Shown: piece by piece, positions 55,100-64,000 of the stretch | How the letters are laid out: every line of letters begins with the position of its first letter | Position numbering within the stretch: the stretch's first letter is position 1 | Origin: Schistocephalus solidus | Lineage: Eukaryota > Platyhelminthes > Cestoda > Diphyllobothriidea > Diphyllobothriidae | Assembly (NCBI GenBank): GCA_017591395.1 | Contig: WEDG01008800.1 | Span: forward strand, 1-64,000 | DNA length: 64,000 nt | Direction of reading: 5' to 3' | Notes under the pieces: model-generated | The model's input: only the letters and a program-made list of their open reading frames with translations | Told to the model about the DNA's origin: nothing | Database searches by the model: none | Translations under genes and position numbers: made by a program

Positions 55100-58000
55100 A
55101 AGGTAAGAGGCCACCATGTAAGTTAAATACTCTTTTATTAAATTTGCCTGCTCACTGTTTTGATTTCAGCAACCAAATAACCGGGAAACTGGAGGACCTG
55201 CATGCTCCAGATGATAACGCTATCGTGGAGACACGATGGTGTCAACTGCGAAATGTCATCCAGTCCACCGCCCTCGATGTTCTCGGACACGCATGCCGTC
55301 GACACCAGGACTGGTTTGACGACAATGACGCCGACATCAGCAACTTACTCGCGGAGAAGAATAGACTACACAAAGCCTACATGGGCCTTCGGACTGACGC
55401 CATCAATCAACCTTCTTCAGATGTCGGCGCCTTGTACAACAACGGCTGCGGGAGATGCAGGATGCCTGGATGATCCGAAAGGCTGAGGAAATCCAGGGGT
55501 ATGCGGACCGCAATGAAATGAAAAACTTTTTCAAAGCCATCAAGGCCATCTATGGCCCGTTTAACAAGGGGACCGCACCGCTGCTCAGCTCTGACGTCAC
55601 AACACTGCTGACAGAGAAATCGCAAATTCTGAAGCGCTGGGCCGAGCACTTTAGAAGTGTCCTCAATTGCTCATCAGCCATCTCCGGTGCTGCCATTGAC
55701 CGGCTCCCTCAGGTGGAAACGAAAATGACCTGGATCTGCCGCCTTCCCTACCAGAAACCATCCGGGCCGTGCAGCAGATTTCCAGCGGTAAAGCACCGGG
55801 ATCCGACGCAATCCCACCGGAAGTCTACAAGCACGGTGGGCCCCGGCTGATGGCAGAACTCACAACACTCTTCCAGGAGATGTGGCGCCAAGGACAAGTT
55901 CCTCAGGATTTCAAACACGCGACCATCGTCCATCTCTACAAACGGAAGGGGAACCGGCAACTCTGTGATAATCACAGAGGCATCTCGTTGCTCAACATCG
56001 CCGGGAAGATCTTCGCCCGTATCCTTCTCAATCGTCTTAACGGTCATCTAGAGCAGGGCCTGCTCCCGGAAAGCCAATGTGGCTTCCGCCGACACCGCGG
56101 GACAACCGATATGATCTTCGCTGCCCGCCAGCTACAAGAGAAGTGTCAGGAGATGCGAACTCACCTTTACACTACCTTCGTGGATCTAACGAAAGCCTTT
56201 GACACGGTGAATCGTGACGGACTGTGGAAAGTCATGCAGAAAATTGGTTGTCCTGAGCGGTTCACGCACATGATGCGTCAGCTTCATGACGGGATGACGG
56301 CGCGCGTCACTGACAACGGGACGGTATCCGAAGCATTCGCAGTGACCAACGGAGTGAAGCAGGGCTGCGTACTGGTTCCCACCCTCTTCAGTCTCATGTT
56401 CTTGGCTATGCTGATGGACGCCTACCGTGATGAGCAGCCTGGTATCCGCATCGCCTACAGAACTGACGGGTACATTCTCAACAGTCGGCGTATGCAGGCT
56501 CCAACGCGCGTGTCTACCAATGCAGTCCATGACTTGCTCTTCGTGGACGACTGCGCCCTTAACATCGTCACGGAGGAGGACGTGCAAAGGAGCATGGACC
56601 TCTTCGCCGAAGGCTGCACCGATTTTGGATTAACAATCAGTACAGCCAAAACGGTTGTCATGCACCAACCGCCACCCAGCACGGAATACAATGCTCCTCG
56701 AATCAATGTCAACGGTGCTCAACTCAAAAACTTGGAGACCTTCGCTTATCTAGGAAGCACGATGTCGCGCAACACGAGAATCGATGACGAGGTTGCCCAA
56801 CGGATCTCCAAAGCTAGTCAGGCCTTCGGCCGGCTACAGGCCTCCGTGTGGAATCGCCACGGTATTCCCCTGAACAGCAAACTGAAGATGTACAAGGCCG
56901 TCGTCTTGACGACACTCCTTTACGGAGCGGAAACGTGGACCGTCTACTCGAACCAAGCCAGGAAACTGAATCACTTTCATCTCAGCTGCCTCCGCAGAAT
57001 ACTGAAGCTGAGCTGGCAAGACAGGATCCTGCACACGGAAGTCCTGGAGCGGACCGGAATCCTCAGCATCCATGCCATGCTGAGGCAAGTGCAACTGCGA
57101 TGGAGCGGCCACCTGGTAAGAATGGACGACGAGCGACTACCCAAACGACTTTTCTACGGAGATGTCGCTACGGGTTCTCGCCGGCAGGGAGGTCAAAAAC
57201 GACGCTACAAGGACACTTTGAAGAAATTGCTGAAGCAAATGCAAATCAATTCGGCGACCTGGGAGGACCTCGCCCAGGATAGACCGGCATGGAGAAGATC
57301 AGTGAAGACTAGTTCAGCAATCTATGAGGCCGACCGGATCGCCGCCGCCAAGGCCAAAAGAGCGGCACGAAAGTCACCAGCGCCCCGGACCAACACCGCC
57401 AATGCCCAGGCCCTGCCAACATGCCCGCGCTGTCAACGAATCTTCCGCCCGCGAATCGGCCTGGTTGGACATCTTCGGACGCCATGCACCAACAATCCGA
57501 CAATTCCAATTTCTACGTCAAATTCTGCCAACCCTCATTCTGACTCCCCCACCCTCACTCCTGGCATCAATTCCATTACTCCCACCATCAAAGAGACCAC
57601 ATCCGTCTACTCTTCGCCTGCTACCCCCACCACTGCAACCACCACCGCCTTCGCCTTCACTACCACCACCACCACCACCACCACCATCAGTGATGGGGAA
57701 TCTCTCCTAAGCTTTACTCAATGCGACTGCACATTCACCTCACGCATCGGCCTGGTCGGTCACTTGCGAATACATCGTACAGAGACCGGTGAGCCAGTGC
57801 CTGGAGCACCATCACACAGCAGAGATCATCGCCTCCAATGCCCTCACTGTCCTCGCACATTCACTCATCGCATGGGCCTATTCGGTCACATGCGCATCCA
57901 TGACAACGGAATTCACCACCATGCCGACAAAACTGATACACCATGCACACCCTCCACGCCTGCCTATCTTAGCGCCCCTGCCACCCCCACTTCCATGAAT

Positions 58001-58117
58001 GACATCCCTCCAGCCTCTACCGAATCTCCTGCCCACACTGTGCCCGAAACTTCAACTCACGCATCGGCCTGGTCGGTCACCTGCGAATCCATCGCACAGA
58101 GGCTGGTAAACCAGTGA
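55100..58117 (+). pseudogene. LINE C: reverse transcriptase and zinc fingers, frameshifted at both ends
   Basis: The linker and N-terminal RT lie in frames 54880-55473 and 55455-55850. A 1-nt deletion near 55722 (ACGAAAATG, against ACGAACAATG in B) leads to the long frame 55769-58117 (782 codons). That frame holds [47 protein letters not shown] and the active site LLFVDDCA (residues 258-261, FVDD). Finger 1 is intact ([19 protein letters not shown]). Finger 2 has lost its first Cys (FTQCDCTF). Finger 3 is intact ([19 protein letters not shown]). A 1-nt deletion near 58020 destroys finger 4. The copy is not functional. Confidence 0.9.
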
Positions 58118-59283
58118 CTGGGGCTCCGACATATAGTCGACGCGCCCGCCTTCACTGACCTCCTTGCTCCCGCTCATTTACACACCGCATGGGCCTATTA
58201 GGACACATGCACCTCCACGACAACGTCCGGTATACCACCGGATGCTAAGCTACATCAGAGAACACTACCTACACCAATAGATCGACAACACCCTCACAAT
58301 CACCATTTACCAGAGTATATCACAGTTACCTGGAAACCGTGGCTGGGAAGTCTGCCAATCTGACGCTTCCACCAGACCACGCCGTCGGCTCAGTGTATGT
58401 GCTGTGTGTGTCGAATGGCTGACCAGTGGACTGGGAATCAGACGGCGATAGCTGCTCCATATCCACCGAGTAAGTAAATCCTGGTGTGTGCGTTATGGGG
58501 GCCAGGTCGTCCTGTGGCGCGCGAAGACGGGTACGCCGACCCGTCAATCAATGCGCCCACTCCCACATCCGACAACTGACGGGCTCGGGCGGTGGTCTGA
58601 TTGTGGGGGTGGGGGAGAGAGTGAGGTCAACAGCTCAGCGCATTCTCCTCACTACAAAAATCTGCCGCACTTGAACCTATCACGTGCGTTAAAAGCCGTG
58701 GCTTGGATGGTTGCCAACTGACGGGATAACTCGGACCGCGTGGTCAGCCCAATGTACGTTTTATGTGGAGTGGCTGACTGGCGGATTAAGAGTCGAGCTG
58801 CAATGACTTCTCCTTAATGTTGCCTTTATGGCACTCTCACTCCGTGGGATCCGAGCCAGGTGTGGTGGTACGCCCAGCGGCGGCTCCGGCTGCGCCAGTC
58901 ACCTGCGTCCTCTCGCATCTCCGGTCTTATTTACTCTGTCATATCATCGGGCTCAGGTGGCTGAGGTAGAGAGAGTGTGGTTGATGCAGCTAAAGTCTAC
59001 TATCACTTTAAACTAAATCATGCGCATGCAATCGTGCCTGCATCACCCTTCCATGGAGCATTCGTTTGACATCTCGGACTACGACGGTCGAACTCTCGTG
59101 TGTGTGTTGCTGCTCATGCATTCCTGGAAGGGTTCGGAGCGGTAAACTGGTGGCAACAGCCCTTTCGTATGTGTGCGTGTCGGGGCTGTTGCCGTGGCCG
59201 GTCCCTCCAGTGTGTATGCCCGTGTTCGTGCTGATAGTCGAGCGCGTTTGCCTACAGTACTACTGTGTGTGTGTCGGTGTTTG

Positions 59284-59513
59284 CGCCCCCTAAACGGGTC
59301 GCGTGGTAAATGCGCTGGACCAACATGGGGACCAAATCAGTGTGCGGCAGGCGATATTATGAACTGGGATGAGGTCCCATAAAAAACACCGAACAAGGCG
59401 GTGCGCATACCCAATTGGCCACGCGTAGGTGCTGGCTCATGTTGAACCATCCACTGTTGGAATATGATTCACCTGCGCCCGACCCCGCCTCCGGTTTTCT
59501 TTACTATGTCTTT
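59284..59513 (+). mobile_element. Short LINE-tailed element, copy 3 (tail incomplete)
   Basis: The 5' module is CCCCCTAAACGGGTCGCGTG, then AAATGCGCTGGACCAACATG and CCCATAAAAAACACCGAACA. The start of the LINE tail module (GCCTCCGGTTTTCTTTACTA) is present, but the element stops at about 59513. It lies 187 bp after LINE C, following a GT-rich stretch. Confidence 0.7.
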
Positions 59514-59519
59514 AATCAT

Positions 59520-60950
59520 AGATACTGAGAACTGGAAAACATCCACAGGTCTTCTCACCATAAAAAAAGCATTTTCGGAGCAAAGAAACCATAGATGGCA
59601 CAAATATATATGAGGAGTGATCGAGCTGTCTTAAATAATTTTGCGGACTGCGTAATAACCCAAAGACTTTTACCCTAGTAAAATATTTGTCGGAACTCGT
59701 AGCCCTTAAAGTAGAGGGCGTCAGGTGCGGATACCAGCAACATATTTGGTTTGTGTGGCATTGCTTACAAATATGTTTATACAGGACTCCCCTTACAACA
59801 AATAATTACTCATTTCCTGGGTAAAAGAAAATCAAATGAAGATCGCTTCTGGTATGTTAACGTGAGCAGTTTAAAGAAAATCTAACCTAAGGTATCTTTT
59901 GTAATTTTTTTAATTTGAGTTGTGAAAAAGAGCTTAAAGCCCTTTTTACACTAAAAGAGAGGCAATAATTGGCAACATGTGTGAGTTTCGATTAACAGGA
60001 ACGGAGATATTCTTTGGGTTTTTGCAAATTTTGACGATATTTGCCATTGCATTGCTAGGAGGGCCAGTCCGAGTATGTGGCCGTGTTCAAATGCTAATCG
60101 GAAAGCCCACCTGCAACCATTAATCGCGTCAAGCTCTAACATGAATGAAATCCTTCTTTTTACACCGTGATACACGGCGAAATGAGGGTTAGAGGTTGGA
60201 GAACGGTGAACTCAATGGCTTCAAGCAAATAAAATTTAAATCCCACCTACGTTGGTGCACGAATTCTGAATTGCCATTGAGAAACTGCGATCCGCGCTCG
60301 ACTCACTTGTAGGTCGCAGTGCAACAGTGCAAACAATAATCCAGTTTCATGGTTTTGTCGTCTTTGGTTGCAGTAGTTCATTGACCATAAGACAATGCCG
60401 ATCAACCTAACATGTCGACATAATTTTGTTATCAAAATCAGTCTTTATTCCAAGTCTGAGAAAAGACCCATTCACACAGTCAGAAATATCGAATACAAAA
60501 TCAGTCAGTATATATCTCTCAACTGCCAAAAATAAGTCATGTAGAAGCATGATTGCTATGTTGAAACAACTGATTCTGAGTTTCAACATAACTTTCGGGC
60601 TATCAGACCACACGTTTGACTGATAATTGAGGCATCCATACACCACTTGTTATACATGACGGTATAGGCAAACTATAAATGTCCTAAGACACCTTCGTTT
60701 GAAATGATTGAGATTATGAGAAGTTTTATGGTCATGATTACATGAAGACTGCTACTGCAGCGCAAATGTTGGCAACACAGGGATGACTGGAAATCCAGAG
60801 AAGGTGGAACTGAATTAGTGACCAAATTGGGAGTTGCCTGGTGCATCCAAAGATGACAAAAAGTTAAACAACCCTCGTAGAAATTTACCTGTAGAATAAA
60901 CAGGCTAATAGAGGCAAATATTCGCATTCCAGGTGTGTGTATAATTAAAG
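59520..60950 (+). other. Unannotated AT-rich sequence
   Basis: No known repeat or exon was recognised. A 74-codon minus-strand open stretch (60175-59951) has no visible homology. Confidence 0.35.
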
Positions 60951-60956
60951 AGTAAT

Positions 60957-61362
60957 GCCAAAACGGACCACGTGGTAAATTCGCTGGAAAAACACGGGGC
61001 CAAATCAGGGTGCGCAGACGTAATTATTCTGGGATGCGGTCCCATAACAAACGCCGAACATGGGGGGGGGGTGCGCGTGCCTACATGGGCACGCGTATGT
61101 GCAGGTTCATGCAAAACCACCCACTCTTGTAATTTATGGCTATCGTGGGATATGATTCACGTGTGCCCGACCACACCTCCAGTTTACTTGACTATGTCTT
61201 GACAACGAGCACAGGTGGGTAAGGGAAGAGAGAGTGCGGTAGATGCACTGGGAGTCGATTATCACTTAAAACTAATTTGCGCACAAGTCAACGACTCAGC
61301 ACAACCCTTCTGTGGAGCATACTGTGGACATCGTCGGATTACGACGATCGAACTGACAGGAA
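60957..61362 (+). mobile_element. Short LINE-tailed element, copy 4
   Basis: The 5' module (AAAACGGACCACGTGGTAAA, GCTGGAAAAACACGGGGCC) contains a run of ten G near 61061. The LINE tail module follows (TTTACTTGACTATGTCTTGA to GACGATCGAACTGAC). It ends exactly where the inverted Penelope copy begins (GAAGAAGG at 61364). Confidence 0.75.
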
Positions 61363-61363
61363 G

Positions 61364-62107
61364 AAGGTTGTTCTTTCGCCGGAATTATGGCTTTATTCAT
61401 TTGGGCTTTCGAACTCTTGCTAGAGGCCACCGACAGAGATACAAATGGCAACAAAAAACGAGCAACAGTAATAGGGGGGAGGGGCAAATCAGATATCAGT
61501 GGCTCTAGCCCAGAAGTGACTGCGCAGGGCCCTGTATGCCGGCGCCAGATCGATAAATCAATCGACCGAGTTCTCCACGGAGGCCCAGGTTTCAAACAAT
61601 TGTCGACTTGTCTTGTCTCTGGCGCGGGCGATTATCTTCGTGGCTGCGAAGTTAGACTCGTGACCCCTTCCGAATGTGTGCGCAGCCACTTGTGATTAGC
61701 TGTCAGCTGTCTTACAGCCAGCTTATGCGCGATCCAAGCATACGTCCAGTCTGATCCGTGTAGTCAGGGGAACAGTTTTAGCACGGGATGCCCGACTGCT
61801 CATTAGTTTTTAATCTGTCCTTGATTCTCATGACCCTGCTGCGCATGGTAGCTTTGGGTCGGTGTGCAATTCCGACACCTAATCCCCCAACAATGCGCTC
61901 GGTCGCTTCTGACATGTCCTTGATGTATGGCATCGCATGCCATACCATAGGGGTTAGTTCTGGTTGGGTCCTCCGAGGGCGAACACGTAAGCATCGGCTT
62001 ATGAACGCCTTCGGATAGCTGTTCCGCATGAACTGTTCGTCTATGTAACGGGCCTCACGTGCTTTTTCCAACGAGTTGCTGCAATGAGTCTGAATGCGTT
62101 TCAACAG
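61364..62107 (-). mobile_element. Penelope-like element, left arm of head-to-head inverted pair
   Basis: On the minus strand, 62104-61778 reads KRIQTHCSNSLEKAREARYI, FISRCLRVRPRRTQPELTPM, YIKDMSEATERIVGGLGVGI and AHRPKATMRSRVMRIKDRLK. This is the C-terminal RT/linker region of a Penelope RT. Endonuclease remnants and a 3' UTR follow, ending at a short GAAGAAGG. It is the inverted counterpart of 62729-63460, about 740 bp at high similarity. The 5' end meets the + copy at about 62105. Confidence 0.9.
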
Positions 62108-63458
62108 CCTCCCAATTCCTGGCAGACCTCCGAGGTTGGAGGATTCAATCGGACGAAGTGATATTCTCTTTCGACGAGACGTTATTATTCACATTCATCC
62201 CGCCGAATTTAGCAAAAGAAGTCTTCCGCAGGTAACTTTAAGAGTCATACGACGATACCCAGAGTCCGCTCAAAATTGAACACCTTAGGCGGCTGTTCAA
62301 ATTTTCTCAAAATACCTACTTCAACTTTGCTTGAGAAACCTATGAGCAGATCAAGGGAACTCCAATGGCTCCCCAATCTCTAGTCTAGTGACTGAATCGG
62401 TCCTACGAGAGCTGAAAAACATCGCCTTCACCAAAAGCAACCTATATTTTGCGCCGATACGTAGACGAAACATCTGTTATCGGGAAGAGGAACATGCTGC
62501 AGCATTTCCATGATCACCTTAACTCGATCTTCCCAGATATACAATTCACGAGGGAAGAAGAAAAGAGCAGACGCTCCCCTTCCTTGATGTGCTCGTCAGG
62601 TAAAATTCCAACGGCGAAATAGAAACAACCGTCTACTTGAAGGCGATGAACACCACACAGCCTCTCACTTATCACAACAAATACCCGGTGGCTTATAAAC
62701 GAAGCTGTGTGAGAACGCTGTTAAAACGCATTCAGACTCATTGCAGCATATCGGTGGAAAAAGCACGTGAAGCCCGTTACATCGGAGACCAGTTAATGCG
62801 GAACGGCTATCCGAAGGCGTTCATAAGCCGATGCCTACGTGTTCGCCCTCGGAGGACCCAACCAGAACTAACCCCTATGGCATGGCATGCGATGCCATAC
62901 ATCAAGGACATGTCAGAAGCGACCGAGCACATTGTTGGTGGACTAGGTGTCGGAATTGCACACCGACACAAAGCTATCATGCGCAGCAGGGTCATGAGAA
63001 TCAAGGACAGATTAAAAACTAATGAGAAGTTGGGCATCCCATCCTAAAACTGTTCTCCTGACTACACGGATCAGACTGGACGTATGCTTGGATCGCGCAT
63101 AAGCTGGCTGTAAGGCAGCTGACAGCTAATCACAAGTGGCTGCGCACACATTCGGAAAGGGTCACGAGTATAGCTTCGCAGCCACGAAGATAATCGCCCG
63201 CGCCAGAGACAAGAAAAGTCGACAATTGTTTGAAACCTGGGCCTCCGAGGAGAACTCGGTCGGTTGATTTATCGATCTGGCGCCGGCATACAGGGCCCTG
63301 CGCAGTCACTTCTGGGCTGGAGCCACTGATGTCTTATTTGCCCCTGCCTCCTATTACTCTTGTTCGTTTTTTGTTGCCGTTTTTTTCTCTGTCGTTGGCC
63401 TCTAGCAAGAGTTCGAAAGTTCAGACGAATAAAACCATGATTCCGGTGAACAAACAAC
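62105..63458 (+). mobile_element. Penelope-like element, RT and endonuclease (right arm of inverted pair)
   Basis: RT motifs are visible in several frames. FLADLRGWRIQSDEVIFSFD (about 62115) has the motif-A Asp. ETYEQIKGTPMAP lies at about 62335. RYVDETSVIGKR at about 62458 has YVDE where the active site should be YVDD. An open stretch follows (62637-63047: KRSCVRTLLKRIQTHCSISV, FISRCLRVRPRRTQPELTPM, GGLGVGIAHRHKAIMRSRVM). Endonuclease remnants follow (NYTDQTGRMLGSRIS, YSFAATKIIARARDKKSRQL) with stops. The enzyme would prime reverse transcription on chromosomal DNA, but this copy is dead. It is a third Penelope type, distinct from those at 34790 and 36700. Confidence 0.9.
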
Positions 63459-63625
63459 CTTCTTCTTCTTCTTCTTCTTCTTCTTCTTCTTCTTCTTCTT
63501 CTTCTTCTTCTTCTTCTTCTTCTTCTTCTTCTTCTTTTTCTTCTTCTTCTTCTTCTTGTTCTTCTTCATCTACATCTTCTTCTTCTTCTTCTTCTTCTTC
63601 TTCTTCTTCTTCTTCTTCTTTTTCT
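63459..63625 (+). repeat. Long TTC microsatellite at the Penelope 3' end
   Basis: About 165 bp of TTC repeats with a few interruptions (TTTTTC, TTGTTC, ATCTACATC) follow directly on the Penelope 3' UTR. The open frames through it (poly-Ser, poly-Glu) are artefacts. On the other arm only a GAAGAAGG remnant is present. Confidence 0.95.
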
Positions 63626-64000
63626 TTACTAATTAGCAGACTTTCAGGTCTGGCTAAGCATTCGTGAACCGTGCAGCAGTAAAGCCTACATGTCGGAATT
63701 GACACAAATCTGGCACGTTGATGTCACATAAACAGCTCGGAAATCATAGCTGTCTCATGAAACAACAAATTTAATCCGCCATCGAATAAGTCTTCACTCA
63801 GATTCACTCGGAGCAATTCTGAAAATTGCCAATAATATGCCGAAGGGGTGAATGTAGATGCGCACACGAAGCTCCTCTGCCATGAAAAGGCGCCATTCAA
63901 CCTATCTGCTTGATTAAGCGGCTAGGCTCCGCACAATGTTTGAACTTACTGACAAGCGGTTGTCCCGAGAGCAGCAGATTTTTGCACCAAGACAGAATAG
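63626..64000 (+). other. Unannotated sequence at the window end
   Basis: Nothing was recognised. Confidence 0.35.

Larger units (their letters stand above)
54249..59097 (+). mobile_element. LINE copy C, 5'-truncated, dead
   Basis: It starts within the 5' UTR at ACAAACAACAATACCCCCC (position equivalent to about 45130 of copy B), so about 535 bp of 5' UTR is missing. The endonuclease, RT, fingers and 3' UTR follow to CGGTCGAACTCTC. It is flanked on the right by GTGTGTGTGTT; no TSD was recognised. Compared with A and B it has a 20-bp deletion in the endonuclease and several 1-nt shifts. Confidence 0.93.

Noticed and set aside
59951..60175. 74-codon minus-strand open frame
   Set aside because: No homology, no splice sites, and AT-rich context; compatible with chance.
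63230..63705. Open frames through the TTC tract near the window end
   Set aside because: Repeat artefact fused to decayed Penelope endonuclease sequence.
1..64000. CRISPR array, operon, rRNA or phage-like system
   Set aside because: No such structure was seen. Spliced genes and retroelements show a eukaryotic nuclear sequence.

Overview
The window looks like a repeat-rich stretch of a flatworm nuclear genome. It is most probably from a tapeworm of the Schistocephalus/Spirometra/Diphyllobothrium group. That assignment is an inference. It rests on single-ORF LINEs whose endonuclease-RT-zinc-finger proteins resemble, from memory, those annotated in these worms, on GIY-YIG Penelope-like elements of the schistosome/tapeworm kind, and on tiny exons set in very long introns. 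Nothing is prokaryotic: there is no operon, CRISPR array or rRNA.

Host genes. Five short coding exons on the + strand (373-480, 4589-4657, 11197-11346, 13685-13830, 18190-18337) encode coiled coil. The last two join in matching phase and align without gaps to the late coiled-coil part of ERC/ELKS/CAST, the active-zone and Rab6-effector scaffold. About 32 kb downstream, still on +, a proline-rich and poly-glutamate exon ending at 51297 is joined by a 69-bp intron to a 17-codon last exon with a stop at 51417 and AATAAA at 51422. This is the 3' end of a host transcript. Whether it belongs to the ERC gene is open.

Mobile DNA. (1) One LINE family has two 11-bp-TSD-bounded full-length copies: A, 25994-31388 (-), and B, 44595-49980 (+). 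It also has a 5'-truncated copy C, 54249-59097 (+), and several isolated 3'-UTR pieces. The protein is an APE endonuclease, an RT and a C-terminal C2H2 zinc-finger array. Copy B keeps the RT-zinc-finger part open (46101-49055), but its endonuclease is frameshifted. (2) A short element (364 bp at 49996-50359, 13-bp TSD) carries the LINE's 3' tail and is probably mobilised by it. (3) Penelope-like fragments of at least three types occur throughout. Two pairs lie head to head with TTC-rich ends outward, and many carry hammerhead-ribozyme-like cores. (4) A decayed Ty3/Gypsy integrase lies at 32500-33560. (5) There are tRNA-derived SINEs, one in a tandem array of about 310-bp units. (6) An unclassified AT-rich repeat of about 1.6 kb is present three times.

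Layout: 1-18.4 kb, ERC exons in introns with SINE, Penelope and LINE-tail debris; 18.4-43 kb, decayed elements plus LINE A; 43-50.4 kb, nested LINE tails, LINE B and the short element; 50.5-51.4 kb, host 3' exons; 52-64 kb, low-complexity and telomere-like sequence, LINE C, and an inverted Penelope pair ending in a long TTC tract. Stretches not mentioned are AT-rich non-coding sequence in which I recognise nothing.
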